A stretch of DNA of 64,000 nucleotides from Daphnia carinata (taxonomy: Eukaryota > Arthropoda > Branchiopoda > Diplostraca > Daphniidae): positions 5,552,501 to 5,616,500 of the forward strand of contig NC_081331.1 of assembly GCF_022539665.2 (NCBI RefSeq). Reading direction: 5' to 3'. The notes under the pieces are model-generated. The model was not told where the DNA came from, did no database searches, and saw only the letters and a program-made list of their open reading frames with translations. Both the position numbers and the translations under genes were made by a program. Of the stretch, positions 44,304 through 57,300 are shown one piece after another (position 1 is the stretch's first letter; each line of letters starts with the position of its first letter).

Positions 44304-47300
44304 TTAGGTTATGGTTTCGGCGATGGTTTGGTGGATTTTACTCGCATCGGCGCACACGTCAGTGGAGGGATTCCGTCTAATGTGCATCCGAGCATTGATG
44401 AGGTTCATCGAATGTTGGTTGCCATCGTCTCGAGCTGCGGTCGATAACGGTGTCGCTGATGAAGAAGTCCATACGGTTACAAGATGTCCTTGACTTGAGA
44501 TCCACGCCGCTGTGCCGTTGCTTATTGATGTGTCACTAGAAACCAAAATACGTTGCTGCTGAGGCGAATCGAGCAGCAAACTTGATTTCTCGAGAGTCCC
44601 ACAAGAGTTGAGACGCTCGCCTTCCGAGTTATCCTGCCGCTGAATCAAGTGCGTGTTTTCTGCCGCCGTGTACGAGACTTCCGATAAAGGAATCACGTCC
44701 CTTCCATTGTGCCGAATGACGGCCGAAGTGATGAACTGTCGTTGATTGAGGACTTGTCGCGGCTGTCGCGGACCTACTGGCCAAAAATTAAGATATAACA
44801 TCCTTATAGAAGCCATTGAGAACTACCCAGATGTTTCAGCTATTTGATGATTTCTTTTATGTTTATCAGAAAATGAAAGAAATATGGAATCAAAATTTAT
44901 TTGGGGAAGCTACACTCAACGGTCAAACATAATTGAATTGAGCTCCGTAAAATACTGTATATGTCAGACGACCTATGTGTACAGAAAGCCAGGCTATTCG
45001 TCGGAACACGTACCGTATAAAAGCTCAGCGTGCGTGCAGACTAGTAAATAAATTGCGTTCAGGGGAAAATCCGAAAGGGACCATTGAATACGAGCTGGGA
45101 GTCATCACTATCAGCAAAAAAGGAGGAAGCGTGAGACGCCGCCAGCCATGAGACAAGATTATTTCCCGCGGCTAAACTTTGCCTCATCGGCAGCAGTTGC
45201 TAAAAAGGTTTTTAGCCTATCTAGCGATTTCATCGTCACGACCTGCTGTGCATAGTTTCCATCATAAATACCTACGAAATCGTACCGTCTACGAAATATG
45301 GCAATACACAATCATCCGTTTGTAGCTTGATGGTATTAAATTCAAATCTGAATAAATTTTCGTAATATTACGTATGCCATTCTTGCTTTAAGTTCGTAAA
45401 AGGCCAACAACGTACAAAAAGGACAGTAAGAAATAAAGCCACGTATTATGCCCGGGAATATCTGATACTACAGAACCAGGGACATGAAAGAAGCGCAATT
45501 TTTTTTTATTAGCTTGCCAAATTAAAAAAATTCTAATCATAACCGTTGTTGTTATAAAAAAAAAATAACGTTACGGGAAAACGGGTACACAACAGATGAA
45601 TCTGAATGCGAGCCGAATTGCAATGCTTTCATTGTATAGTCCATATTGCCAATCGGATTAGGTAATCTAGCTTTAGGCGTATCGGTTCGTATTTGGAAAA
45701 ACGTGATATCATTTTCCTGTTCACGATGTACACTGATACATTCTGTTCAATGATGCGATACAATCAGCAACTGAAGAACATCTACTCTCTTCTTACTATA
45801 GACTACGCAATTCAAACTTGCTTTGAAATGGAAAAATAATGTGAAATATCATCTACAGTGATTCAATTAGCTGGGAAAATCGTTCCCTAGTAATTGGAAT
45901 ATATTGCAGTGGCACGCATGAGTCGATCTAACACTTCTTAATACACAAAAGACGAAAGTCATCATCCGAACAGTTTCATTGAAGATCACAGGTTCCAGGA
46001 AAAACAAATTAAAACCTATGTATGAGCAAGTGAGGCTTTGTTTGGCTTGAAATGTATACACGCAGTAATAATACGCGTAGAAGTAAAAAAAAAAATCATC
46101 AGCCTTTGTTGTGTCACATATTGCTTTTATGTTATGCACACACAAGTAGGTCGATCTACGTGCATAAAAACAAAAGTAGAGCCTATGGTTTATTATGTAC
46201 ACAATGACGTTTGTTATATGCGTATATATAGTTCTTTTGTGTTTTCTCTAGACTCTTTTCATGTCCACGTCTGTTATAGGCAAACTTATTCGGCCGGGCT
46301 CCGACTAACGAACAAACTGCTGAATAACAAGACAGTATGTCGGTCCGTGCTCAAGAGAGAGGAAAAAGATTTGAAAAAAGAAAATGTCGGCAAGCTTATT
46401 GACGTTTGGTTGAGAGCTTGTCAAAGCTATGACGAATAGGAAAAAAAATAACTAGCCATCAAGAGCAGCAGTTGTCATTACGCTGAAGGGTTTTTTGAAC
46501 AAGTTGACAACACAAAAGGCACAAAAGTTTTCTTGATTTATCGTAATACGGAAAAGATCAACTGCATGTCATGGGCTTTCCGTAATATCTTGAAAAGTTT
46601 GGGGTGATTGATTTTTTCTGGCTCTCCTCGCTTAGTTTTTGTAGCCCCCTTATTTTCCCGAAGCTGTTTGAATGATTGACTTACCTGTCACAAAGTCGGC
46701 CCGGTCGTTGCGCAAAATTGGAGTTGATCTCTGGCCGGCTCTTGTAATGATGATGGCTGATCCGGCCGTAGACGCCGTAGAATTGAGCGCTGAAGGGCGT
46801 GCCCGGCAGCACAAAGCCGATCTAAAGTGTTCACGAAATCTGGCGAAAATACAAACACACCCACGCACGGCAGACACACACGAGATTACAGTTAATGCCA
46901 AGCGTAATTGGAAAGTGTATACAGAACGTCTCATGTACCAGCTTAAAGAACATAAAACTAAAATCTACAGTCACCTGGTGTTCATGTAGTAATAGACGAG
47001 AGGATTGATCATGGTGTTACTCATCGCCAGCCAGTAGAATGAAAGAAAGATGTGTTGGACGTGCTTGTAGGAAATGACTTGGTCGTCGATGAATTGGTAT
47101 ACGAAGTAGCCATGATAAGGTAACCAGCAGACGACGAATAGCGTTACCACGACCATGAACATTCGCACAACCTTTTCGTACGTTCATTTCATAAAGAATA
47201 TCGTGATTAATTGACGACGCCACGGTAGATAGACTATGTATGTACCTTGTGTTTCGATTGGATAGACTCTGCTTGACGTTGATTCTGTTCGCCAATGCTT

Positions 47301-50300
47301 TTACCCCGCCATAAGACGTAGCCCATGCGTGAATAACAGGCACCCATTACAATCACTGGTATGAGGTAAGTGGACACCGTGAAAACGATATTGTATCTGC
47401 AAAGCCATTATTAATACCGTATAAGAATTTATGCCACGACACACTTTGAATTGTTACGAAACCAAGATAACGATCATCATAATAAATGAGCTGTTACATG
47501 AAATCTTGTTGGGAAACCGAGGGAACACCGTCAGGCCAAACGATGATGCAAACGATTCGAATTTCACCACCTCGATAACTAAAAACGTAAATAAAACGAG
47601 CGGTGTAAATATTTAAAATATTTAAGTCTTTAATTTTTCCAGTACATCTAACAGACGTGCCCTAAATTTTATCAAGCAATTATTTTATCACACCTGTGAG
47701 AAATTGTCTGAGAGTAGAGAAGGCAAGGGATGGCCAGGACGCAACTGGCGCACCAAATGAGGCTGATGGCGATGCGAGCAGTGCTCTTGCTCATCCTCGG
47801 TCGTAGTGGGTAGACGATTGCAATGTAGCTGTAAAAGAAACATTAAAAAAAATAAAGAATTGATTCTCTGTGAGTCTAAACACATTTTTATGTGTATAAT
47901 GCTGCAGTAGAAAGTGCTGCAGACTGAAGGAGAAAAGTTATTGAACGAAAACAAAAACGCATCGTACCAAACTAAGCCCTTTTATCTACAGCCCAGCCGT
48001 CATACGGTGGAAAATAAGAAGCTTTATATATAAAACAACAGAGTTCATATGAGTATACTGTTGCAACTCTATGAAAAAAGAAAAAGCAAAGAAATCCCCG
48101 AATACGTAAATGGCGGATGCACCTCCTTTGTGATTGTCACCGGATGGAAGACCAAAGCCATCCAATCAGGCATTCTCTCAACTTGTTCTTGCGTGAACAA
48201 TATATCGCACGCGCGACACGCATTTGGCCTGTTCTATATACGCACTCGGAACAGACAGGATTAAAAGACACAATATTCCATCTGACGTATATGATATTGA
48301 CCCAGTGTCATTAGCAAAATGAATTTAGAAGGCTTTGTGCTCGCAAAACAGGGCCTGTCATAATATCTCGTTGGAGATTGGAAAACTCTATTTCTCTCTT
48401 TCAATGTCTATATGGAGGAACTGCTATCGGCTTTTCCATAGTGCGAGTCTTCTTCACGTGCACAATCGATTTATTTCTAGGCTGAAAGATGTCTATATTG
48501 AAGCCAGCTTTTCAGCACAAGTATTAGCTTTTCGCCCTATTTTGCGACACATCATTTTATACTGCCTTCAGGGATGCTCAGCTGCTTCTCGCATCGTGTG
48601 GGTGATGAAATAAAAAGAAATAATAATAAATAAACCTTTTTTACTTGCAACACACCCCCACAAAGCAATTGCATTTTAACATGGCGATGCGCACGCGGGA
48701 GCATTGAGTTTAGTTCCTCTCATCTAGACTATACCGATTGATATGCATCACGCATGTTAGTGGCAAGAAAAGAATAACGTCGACTTGTTTGTGCTATATA
48801 GTGTGATTTGAATATTTCATCAGTGATTCCTCAATGGAATATTATTGACAAGGATTTATGTATACTGAAAAGAAAGTATGACGGATAAAAATTCTTCAAA
48901 GGTTTTTCTGCTGATATTGTTTAGGCATCGGCTATCATGCGTTTTCCCAATAATGGCGGACTTACAGCCCACCGGTTCGAGATGGAAAGAAAAACAAAAA
49001 TTTTTTTCGCTGAATCGATTAAGAACCATTTTTATATTCTTCCTAATATTTCGTTGTTAACGTAAAATTTCACCTAGACATCCTTTTCAATCTAAAAATT
49101 CAACAGTAGACTTTATTAGACGGCATTGTATTTATTGCTTGGGTTGCCTCGTTTCCACTCACGCAACATTCCGATGCGCTATTGATTTTTCACCTGTTGT
49201 GATTCACATTGTGTTGTCGTATCAGTGATTCTTTATAACCAGGTCAATATTGTATTACAACCTTATTATTTTACCCATTTACACTTTTTATACTCATTAA
49301 CATTCCCACCATGAATCTCTAAGTAACGAACCACGGTCATCATAACGAAAAATAGCTCAAGGACAAAACTAAGATTCCTGCATAACCATTCAAACAAAAG
49401 ATGTACAGCATTCAAAAACATCAGTCATTGCACTATACAAAAGAATTGCAATCCACGATTTCTTTATCTATAGAGGCTTCCTCCGCTATCTTTAGACTAG
49501 CTAAAGAAAACAAACGGGAAGTTCCGATTTTTATCCTCTTGTTTTGTGTGTGCTCGTTTTTGTTTCGCGTATTTATCAAAAGCATAGAGATTTTCAGGAA
49601 ATTGAGCTCACGACAACGGAAGCTGTCAGATGCTGTTGTTATTACTGTTTGATAGAGAACTCTAATGGAGTATTGTAGGGCTATGTAACATAAAACCTAC
49701 ACGAAGGGCATAAGTTAGTTGAGCGATTTCCAGCGAGAGGGAAAGAAAAGAATAAAATATAGACATTACTTTACGTTGTGTGCGCCAGAAATAGGATAGT
49801 TGGTTTAAATCAATAATTTGATAAATGCTGTAGTTTATGTCTATTTTTGCTAGTGGACGAAAGTTCAATAAAACGAAGTGCTTTTACGTGGTCAAGGAAC
49901 TGTGTGATAATTTTATTATGTTGCAAATTTAATCATGCAATCCGATCCATGTTTTAACCACTCTGAGCTATTATAGATGGTCTTCCTTACCGGTCAAATG
50001 AGATAGCCACCAAAGTGAAAACACTAGCCGCCACGGTGACATTGGCGACGAAGTTGTTGACGGTGCAATAGAATCCGCCAAAAGGCCAGTGACTGTAAGT
50101 AACAAATCCGGAATAAATATACATACGCAAGTTTTTACATTTTGGGGTAATGTTATTAAAAAATTAGTACAATTAGATTGGCAATTTTTACACGTGGCAT
50201 AGCCTCACGAAAAAGGTTGTGGCAATTTCGTTGCATTGGCAGACGGTATTTTATTTGTGAAACTTTAAAAGGTGTTTTACTTATTTAACATGAAGGTAAA

Positions 50301-51346
50301 GTTGAAGATGCAATTGAAGAGCGTCATTGTTAAATCGGCCAGGCTGAGATTTACCTGTTGACAAGAGATTCAGAGTAAAAGTGTTAAAGGTCCTCGTGCA
50401 ATCACATTTTTTATGTGTACCAGAAAGTAGTTTGTTACAGTTTTCATCCTTTTATGGGCTGCATGTTGGCGATAACGAAATGAAAATAGAAGTATAATGT
50501 TTGATTTATGCTTGAAATTGCCTCTACCTTAAAACAGTAAACATGAAACATTGTGGTCACTTTCTATTTGATATAAGTCTATCCACATATCAGACGTAGG
50601 CTGATCTTCATTTCATTAATGTCCCTTGCCCTTATCTGACCTCAACGGTGAGTCCTTGTAAACCTTACGGATCTAAACGCTCTCCTAATTAAACCCCCTA
50701 TAAATTCCAATTAGTTGGCCGCAAGACAAAATGAAAGCCAAAAATCCAATATGGATGCATCCATCCAATACTTGCAGTCCACGTCGACATTAAAGAAGCA
50801 CATTTTTTATGAACTACTTGCGCTTAAAAAAAAAAAAACATTGCGTAGTACAAACGTCTACTGACCTAAAACAATCCAGACGACGAGTGAATTGCCCACG
50901 GCAGCCACAACTACTAACAACGTAAAGACGGCGATCCAGGATGTCCTCTGTGGCCAGGGCATCATATAAGGCGATGAAAAATTGCCTTCGCGATGTAACG
51001 TCATGTTTCCGGGATAACTGAAGTTTGTATTGCTAAAGCTTCCGTTGAATCCGGCTACATCTGCCATAAAGAAATCTTCTTCCGCATCCCTGGGCCATTC
51101 GACTTCGGGCGGAATGCTGACAGATTTCGAAGAAGGGTAACCCCCATCGGCGTACTCTTCAGGGCCGATAACATCAAGTTGCTGATTCTCCGCAATATTA
51201 GTATAATACTTGTTGGCCACGTAACTGGTTGTGTTTCGAACGTAAAAAGAGAATAATCGACCCACTGGAATGTCCGTCGTTCGCCAACCTTCGTTCGAAT
51301 CGAACACGTCTTCAAGCGGAGCATCTTCGTCATCGTCGTTAATCAT
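44304..51346 (-). CDS. TkR: Tachykinin/natalisin-type neuropeptide GPCR
   Basis: Rhodopsin-class receptor of the TkR86C/TkR99D group, expected in the plasma membrane and coupled to Gq. Ten coding exons on the minus strand: 50866-51346, 50421-50458, 50281-50354, 49991-50092, 47694-47828, 47498-47578, 47246-47396, 46975-47171, 46685-46839 and 44304-44776; phases close to 628 residues. The first 140 residues are extracellular with several N-x-S/T sites. TM1 ends VGNSLVVWIVL; a 38-base micro-exon codes loop 1 (HKRMKTVTNYFL); TM2 has NLSLADL; TM3 ends FDRY (DRY motif) split by an intron; TM6 carries FVVCWLPYHGYF and TM7 YWLAMSNTMINPLVYYYMN with NPxxY. A long Ser/Thr-rich tail comes from the last exon. 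An acceptor before the ATG (near 51363) implies a 5' UTR exon. Confidence 0.93.
44777..46684 (-). other. Large intron before the last TkR exon
   Basis: A 1.9-kb intron separating the receptor tail exon from the TM7/helix 8 exon. No embedded gene was recognised on either strand; open frames here (for example 46038-46439) are random-looking. Confidence 0.7.
47829..49990 (-). other. Large intron of TkR between TM3 and TM4 exons
   Basis: A 2.2-kb intron that splits the Arg codon of the DRY motif. AT-rich, no embedded gene recognised. Confidence 0.7.
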
Positions 51347-54300
51347 TTTCGTTTATTCCCCTGAAAAATATTGCAATCAAACAAAATGAGACATTAGTCA
51401 CACGATGCACGTTTAACAGCGGATAAACAAAAGGAAAAAGTGAATCGAATAAAACGTTTCCTTGAATCAATCACGAGATGCTTTTCGGTCAAGTTAGTCT
51501 TGGCAAACTTTTGCCAACAAAAAAAAAATATATTTACGTAGACATATAGCATCCAATGTCTAGTATTGCGTTCGAAATGTGATGGATCGACAACAGTTAT
51601 TAATGCAAGCATTCAGAGGAAAGTACATAGTAGTGCAATATAGATCACTCTTACGGCTCACGAATCGTCAAAGTGCCAAAACGTGGGCTTTCATATCCAA
51701 CGTCCTCTAGGAAAGTTAAGTTTTATGCCAAAAATAAGTTTTCACCCTAGGTTCGATCAAAACAAACAAGGAAAAGGTTTAGTGCTAATGCCGGTGTCTG
51801 CTACTTTAGAAAAGTTGTTCAACACAGTTCGATGTGAAAACGATCAAAGACTTGGTTAAATCCGTTTAGCTTTTATACGTAGGCAGCTCAAGTAGTTGGA
51901 GGAGACTCACGAACGAACCAATAAAGGACCTCACAGTTATTCCTTAGCAACCGATTGCCGAACGCAGTGAGGGTCCTTTTTTGCAGTTGTGACAACAATG
52001 CCGTTTGATTTCAAGTCAACAAGAAAAGACTTTACACAAGAAAAACGACAGCTATTTCTTGACTCGTCTTTTCATTTATGAGCGTATGTGCTTATTTACA
52101 ATTTCACGTACGATGGGGATAAAGTATAGATTTCTTCTACCAGTGCCAAATCGGACAAGATTACGTCAGAGTACAGACGCTGCTGCAAATGAAGGATGTG
52201 ATGCTATTGTATGGATCTCTATAGAATAGCTGACAATTATCGCCGGTGGTTCTTTTGTGGACGAACGCGATAAAACTGTCTATGAGATCTACTCGTATTG
52301 AGCTGTAGGCCGTGCGGAGGCATTGCTAGGGAAGAAGAAAGTCATAATAAATTGAAGCTGAATATAATGACAAATGCTGATAAAGGGGTAAAGTCCGCCC
52401 CAGTCGACTGGTTCGCATTAGCGTCAAACGGCTCCAAAGACTTTCATTGTCAGCCAAAATACAACTTGATGGCATGGGATAAAAGAAAATCAGCAATCTT
52501 TCGTTATTCCATCTAACTCACTCAGACGGTAATTTTCCTTTTTACCCTTCATGCAACGACGTAGGACTTTACAAACTTCGCTTTTCTCTTGAAAAGTCAT
52601 TCGGAGTAAATAGTTTGACGGTGCAATCGAAAACTTCAGGCAGAAGCATACAGCCTAAAATAACGTTTCGAGTGTTTCGACCTAACGATCGTCTACTGAA
52701 TTTTCTTAACTTAATCATATAAGCGTAACTTTACAGTGAAATTTGTGTTATATGCTTTGAGTTTTTTAAGTTTTAGAAGTTAAATCTCCACAACAACAAT
52801 ACCGAGAAGAGATAGCCCATCTAGGCTAGAAGGTTGTAAGAAGTAAATGCATGTAGCCCCCAGAGGAACCATCAAACTCAGCCAAACATGCACTAAGAAA
52901 GCCTTCAGCATTGTTTGTTGCGGCGAACAGTACAAACGAATCATCAGTTCGTACGGTACTTTAACGATCCATTGACACGGTCCGGTCTTTCTTCGCAATA
53001 ATCGATCGTCAGTTACAATTATTTTGTTTGTTTTTTCCTCGGACTTTTCGACGTTGTTGTATCCACAGACTGCTAACCGATTATGTCTGCGACTGCTTTT
53101 GCTTTTCTACTGTTGGCAGCAACGGTTCTGACAGACACATCGCTGCTAGGAAACTGTATAATGACGTGACCGTTATTGCCTTTGTCTTCAAAGAATATAA
53201 GCGCAGTGCATATGCAATATGTGTCCAGTCGTGACGTAACGTGTGTCACTATTATTCAGATCCTAACTGAGCTTCGTGATTCAATTCAATTTTGATCGGC
53301 AAGTTTAAATCTAAAATTGCCATATGTGCATTCAGTAGCCATTATGACTTTGAAATGCAGCTACAAGTGTAATACGTACAGGCTAATCATTCCATATTTA
53401 TGTGCAACACTTAACGCATTGTCGCGCTCCCGTTATGTGTGGGATTCTATGCACATGCACGTTGGATACCATGTGTCCTTTACCCAAAATTGCCTGCCTC
53501 TGAATAATATGTTAGAGCCCACTTTTACGCTTTACTTATAGTTTAATTCTTCATTTTCGCTGAAATTGGGGGCGTTTCTACATGAACGCGTACATTTTCC
53601 TTGTTATTTAAAGACTCGATATACTCCCACCGCCGATGGCATCCGCCTTAACTGACGTGACAAGGACCAAACGGGCAGAGCCTATTTCAATATTGTAGGC
53701 AATGTCAGTGGCAGATACCGTGAGCTGTTTACCCATATAGAAAACGTAAAGATGCGAATACATTTACGCAAACCAATTTCCTTATTTTTTATTTCCTCGT
53801 ACCGAAACTTCTTTTGCCAGTGACTTTTGTGCTGTCCTTATCAGTTAGCACCTCCTCACGAACGTGTCTTCCATCCAATGCCCTCCCTCTGTTTCTCGTT
53901 TATTTTGTTTTTTTTTCATGTCATTTATAGTTTGTCAGCTTTCACAGCAAGATAATCGAATCTACATCAAAGGCGAAAAATACATTTAATATGCACAGAG
54001 GATAGCTGCGTACATTATGTATTCAGCTCAACTTGAAAATCGTTTATTAAAGTTTAAATGGCTTCATGTAAGAAAAAAAAACAAGTTTAGCTTGCGTTAC
54101 TTTCCGCAGTACACATCTTTTTTTCTCAAGAGGTGGGGAGAGAGAAAAGCCATTTGGCACCAAACTCTGCAACCTCTCGATAATATTATTCTGGAAGACT
54201 GTTCTCCCTGTGACTACATGTAATTTCCAAGAACTTTTGACACGCAGAATCAATGAGGCTAGCTGTAATTTATTCTTTTCACGGTTTACTACACTTCACC

Positions 54301-57300
54301 TTTAATGCTACTGAAAGCTCCCCCCGTTTGTTCTATTCACCTGAAAAGCAAACGATTTGCCGAACAATCCATCCTAAATAGATTAGCAACGTCGTTGGGG
54401 AACATACGCTGTAGGATTTAATGCTCTTTGCAACAGTTATTCAAATATGGTCCAGCTGTATTCCACGAAAACCCTGAGACTCTTTGTCACCCTCGATAAA
54501 TTTTTTATTGGAATACCGTGCAAATTATGAAACTACTTCCGACAAAACTTTTACAAAGTACAGACGGATTCCATATCCTCCATCTACGTGCTGTCTATCA
54601 TAATCATCCGTTGAAAGTGTTGGAATAATATATTTCTTCACTTTTTATTGCTCAATAAAATTGTAGACTGACCTTTTCGTTTCCTCCAGTCGAAGAGGAT
54701 TTCAGCACGTCTCCCACTATCACGAAGCACCGAGCCCAAAACAAAATTCGATTTATATGCGTGAAGCCCTTGTGCTGTGAGAGAGCCACAAAAGTTTCGG
54801 ACATCAAGTTCAATCACTGTGAAGCGCACGAGATCAAAAATACCCACACCACTAAAAGCTTGGGAGGCTCACGAAAACGATGACGACAAGTCAGTGTCAC
54901 TAAAAGCTTAGTGCAATATCATGGAATTCCAAAAGAAAAAGAAAGAAAACACTATGTTTATTGAAAAACAAAAACTAGGGAGATAAGACAGTCGTTGATG
55001 TACACGGTATGGATGTTGAATACAGATGCGCTGGACCACAGAAGTGATTGAGAGCTTTGATCAGCTCTGCGGAATCACAAACGCGGGATTGAACGAAACA
55101 ACGATGCGTGTCCCGCAGAGCTTCTGAAAGTAGTCGCATCGCTACAGTACCACTAGGCTAGCTGAAAGGGGGGGCTAGCAAAATGTACGAGAATCAGGAG
55201 CAGGCGCCGTGGATGCCTATTCAAGAAATCACGATATCCGGTTTAAGAAGAAATCGGATGACGACAATGAGAACGCCATGAAAGAGAAACGCAACATCTT
55301 GTTGCTAAATTAAACAAGTTGTTTTTCTGCGTTATTTCAGTCAATTTTCATTCTCATATCAAAAGCAAGAGCTTTACATTGTTTAAATAAAAACACTGAA
55401 CAAATAACATGTTGCCTAAGTAACCGTGACGACGGCAGACCCTTTCGTTTTCAATAAAATCAGCCACTTGTTTAACGTAGACTTTCCAGTGACTAAACAT
55501 TGGATCCATAAATGATTTTTTATTGCATAATGTGGCCATTTTTATATTGCGTTTCAACGTTGAGTGAAACTCACACATGAGGGAGACCTTTGCTTGTTAT
55601 AATAAAGGATCGTTGGGTTACATCTCTAATGAATCTACGACGTAATCTTTCGTGGAACAAGTCAAGCATCACTACGTTTAAAACGCCCACTTATTTCTGT
55701 TCGCACATACAACAGCCTTTCGCCGTGCTATTATTATCACATGTACGCAAGATAACCCTCTCATGCCCAGTCATTGAATATTTCCTTCTAGCCGATTAAA
55801 TCCCGGCCCCATTAACGCAACTTCCTGTAAATCTGCATGAAACAGCTGTATGGTCCGTAATGAAGCTTCACGCAGCTACAGCGTCTTTACAAACAGCAAC
55901 TTGTTCATACAAAAAAAAACACGAATAGATGTTAATTGAAATGCAAAGTGTCCTCGTAATCAACAAACGTAAAATCAAACTGCATAGCGGGTTTATCCCA
56001 ATCAATGCCGAGTGGCCCTGTGAATCAAGTTCTGCGATGGTGCATTGCTTCATCTCTAGAGCTATGCATTATTTACGTCTTTCCTTGCCTGCCTGAAATG
56101 ACTAACCATCCCGAGAATCTCCGAGGAATACTTTAAACCAATTTTATCTCCTTCTTTGGTTTCCCACGACCTTGCCAACTTTCTTTCCCTGCCTCTTTGC
56201 CACCGACGTTAAGTGGGAATTCTTTTTTTTTTTCAGCTGTGTCGAATATCTTTGATTCAACATGAAATCAAAACAAAATATCAAATATTTCAACGCATTA
56301 GGTTCTCATAAGGGAACTCAAGATGAAGAAACACGCAGCGAGTATCCACCATCTGTTCTGGGTGTCCACCGGAGTGTAACTCTTAACAAACGGAGGAATC
56401 TCAATACAGGTGAGAGTTCTAGCAGATGAGCCATTGTGCACCTGTTTAGATGTACGTATACAATGTGCATTTTTCTTCAACATCACTAGAACGGTAGATA
56501 GTTGCGTTTTATTCCCCTGCAATGGCGTAATGATCGTGACGGATAAAGGAAGACCATCCAGTACACAATCAGCCCGTTATTCACTTACACATAAGGATTT
56601 TTCGAAAAAGCCAAGTTTAAAGTAGAGTATGCAAAGACGCATCGAAATAGAAGATGACCGATAAAATGGAAGAATAGAAAGAGCTATATCCGACAATGTG
56701 CTTCTTTGTATAGACGCGTTAAAGTGCAAGAGAACATTCAATCGGACGGATGGATGTTGTACTTTACACGAGCAGAAAGCATTTAGCGAGAACATCACTG
56801 TCAATAGAAGGGTAACGACTCTTTTTTTCCCTTTTAGCTTCCCCAAATAGAAGAATGGCTTGTTTACTTGATTCCTTTCTTCTTTTGATTTCACTCGTCA
56901 AGATTACTTGGACGTAGAGGCCAAATCAATAGTCCTGACAGGACAAAAGGTTTTGCTTTGATTTTCAGCTTTATTCTCATTCAGTCTTAAATAATTACCT
57001 TCAGGAGGATGCGGCCGTATTGTCAGTTAATGGGATTAGCTTTGTTTAAATTTTGTATACTCTTCCTGTAAGCCGCGTAACGGTTCAGGTTAAAAATGGT
57101 CAACTGCAAACAAGACGCGACCCTCGTCTGTGTAAACATGTGAAATCATGCAGAACGAAGTTTGCCTTACTCTTCATACTTTTGAGCTTATTACCGAAAT
57201 CGAACGACTGATGAGATTCCATTGCTATCCGGTTGACTTAACATCGCAATTTATAGTTCATTCCATCTTTTTTTTTTAGTTTTCAAGCTTTTTTCATTGA

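Noticed and set aside
44311-44493. Plus-strand frame opposite the TkR tail exon
   Set aside because: Antisense shadow of the coding exon.
52780-52998. 72-codon minus-strand frame with hydrophobic stretches
   Set aside because: Looks membrane-like but no conserved motif, no splice partners and poor codon bias.
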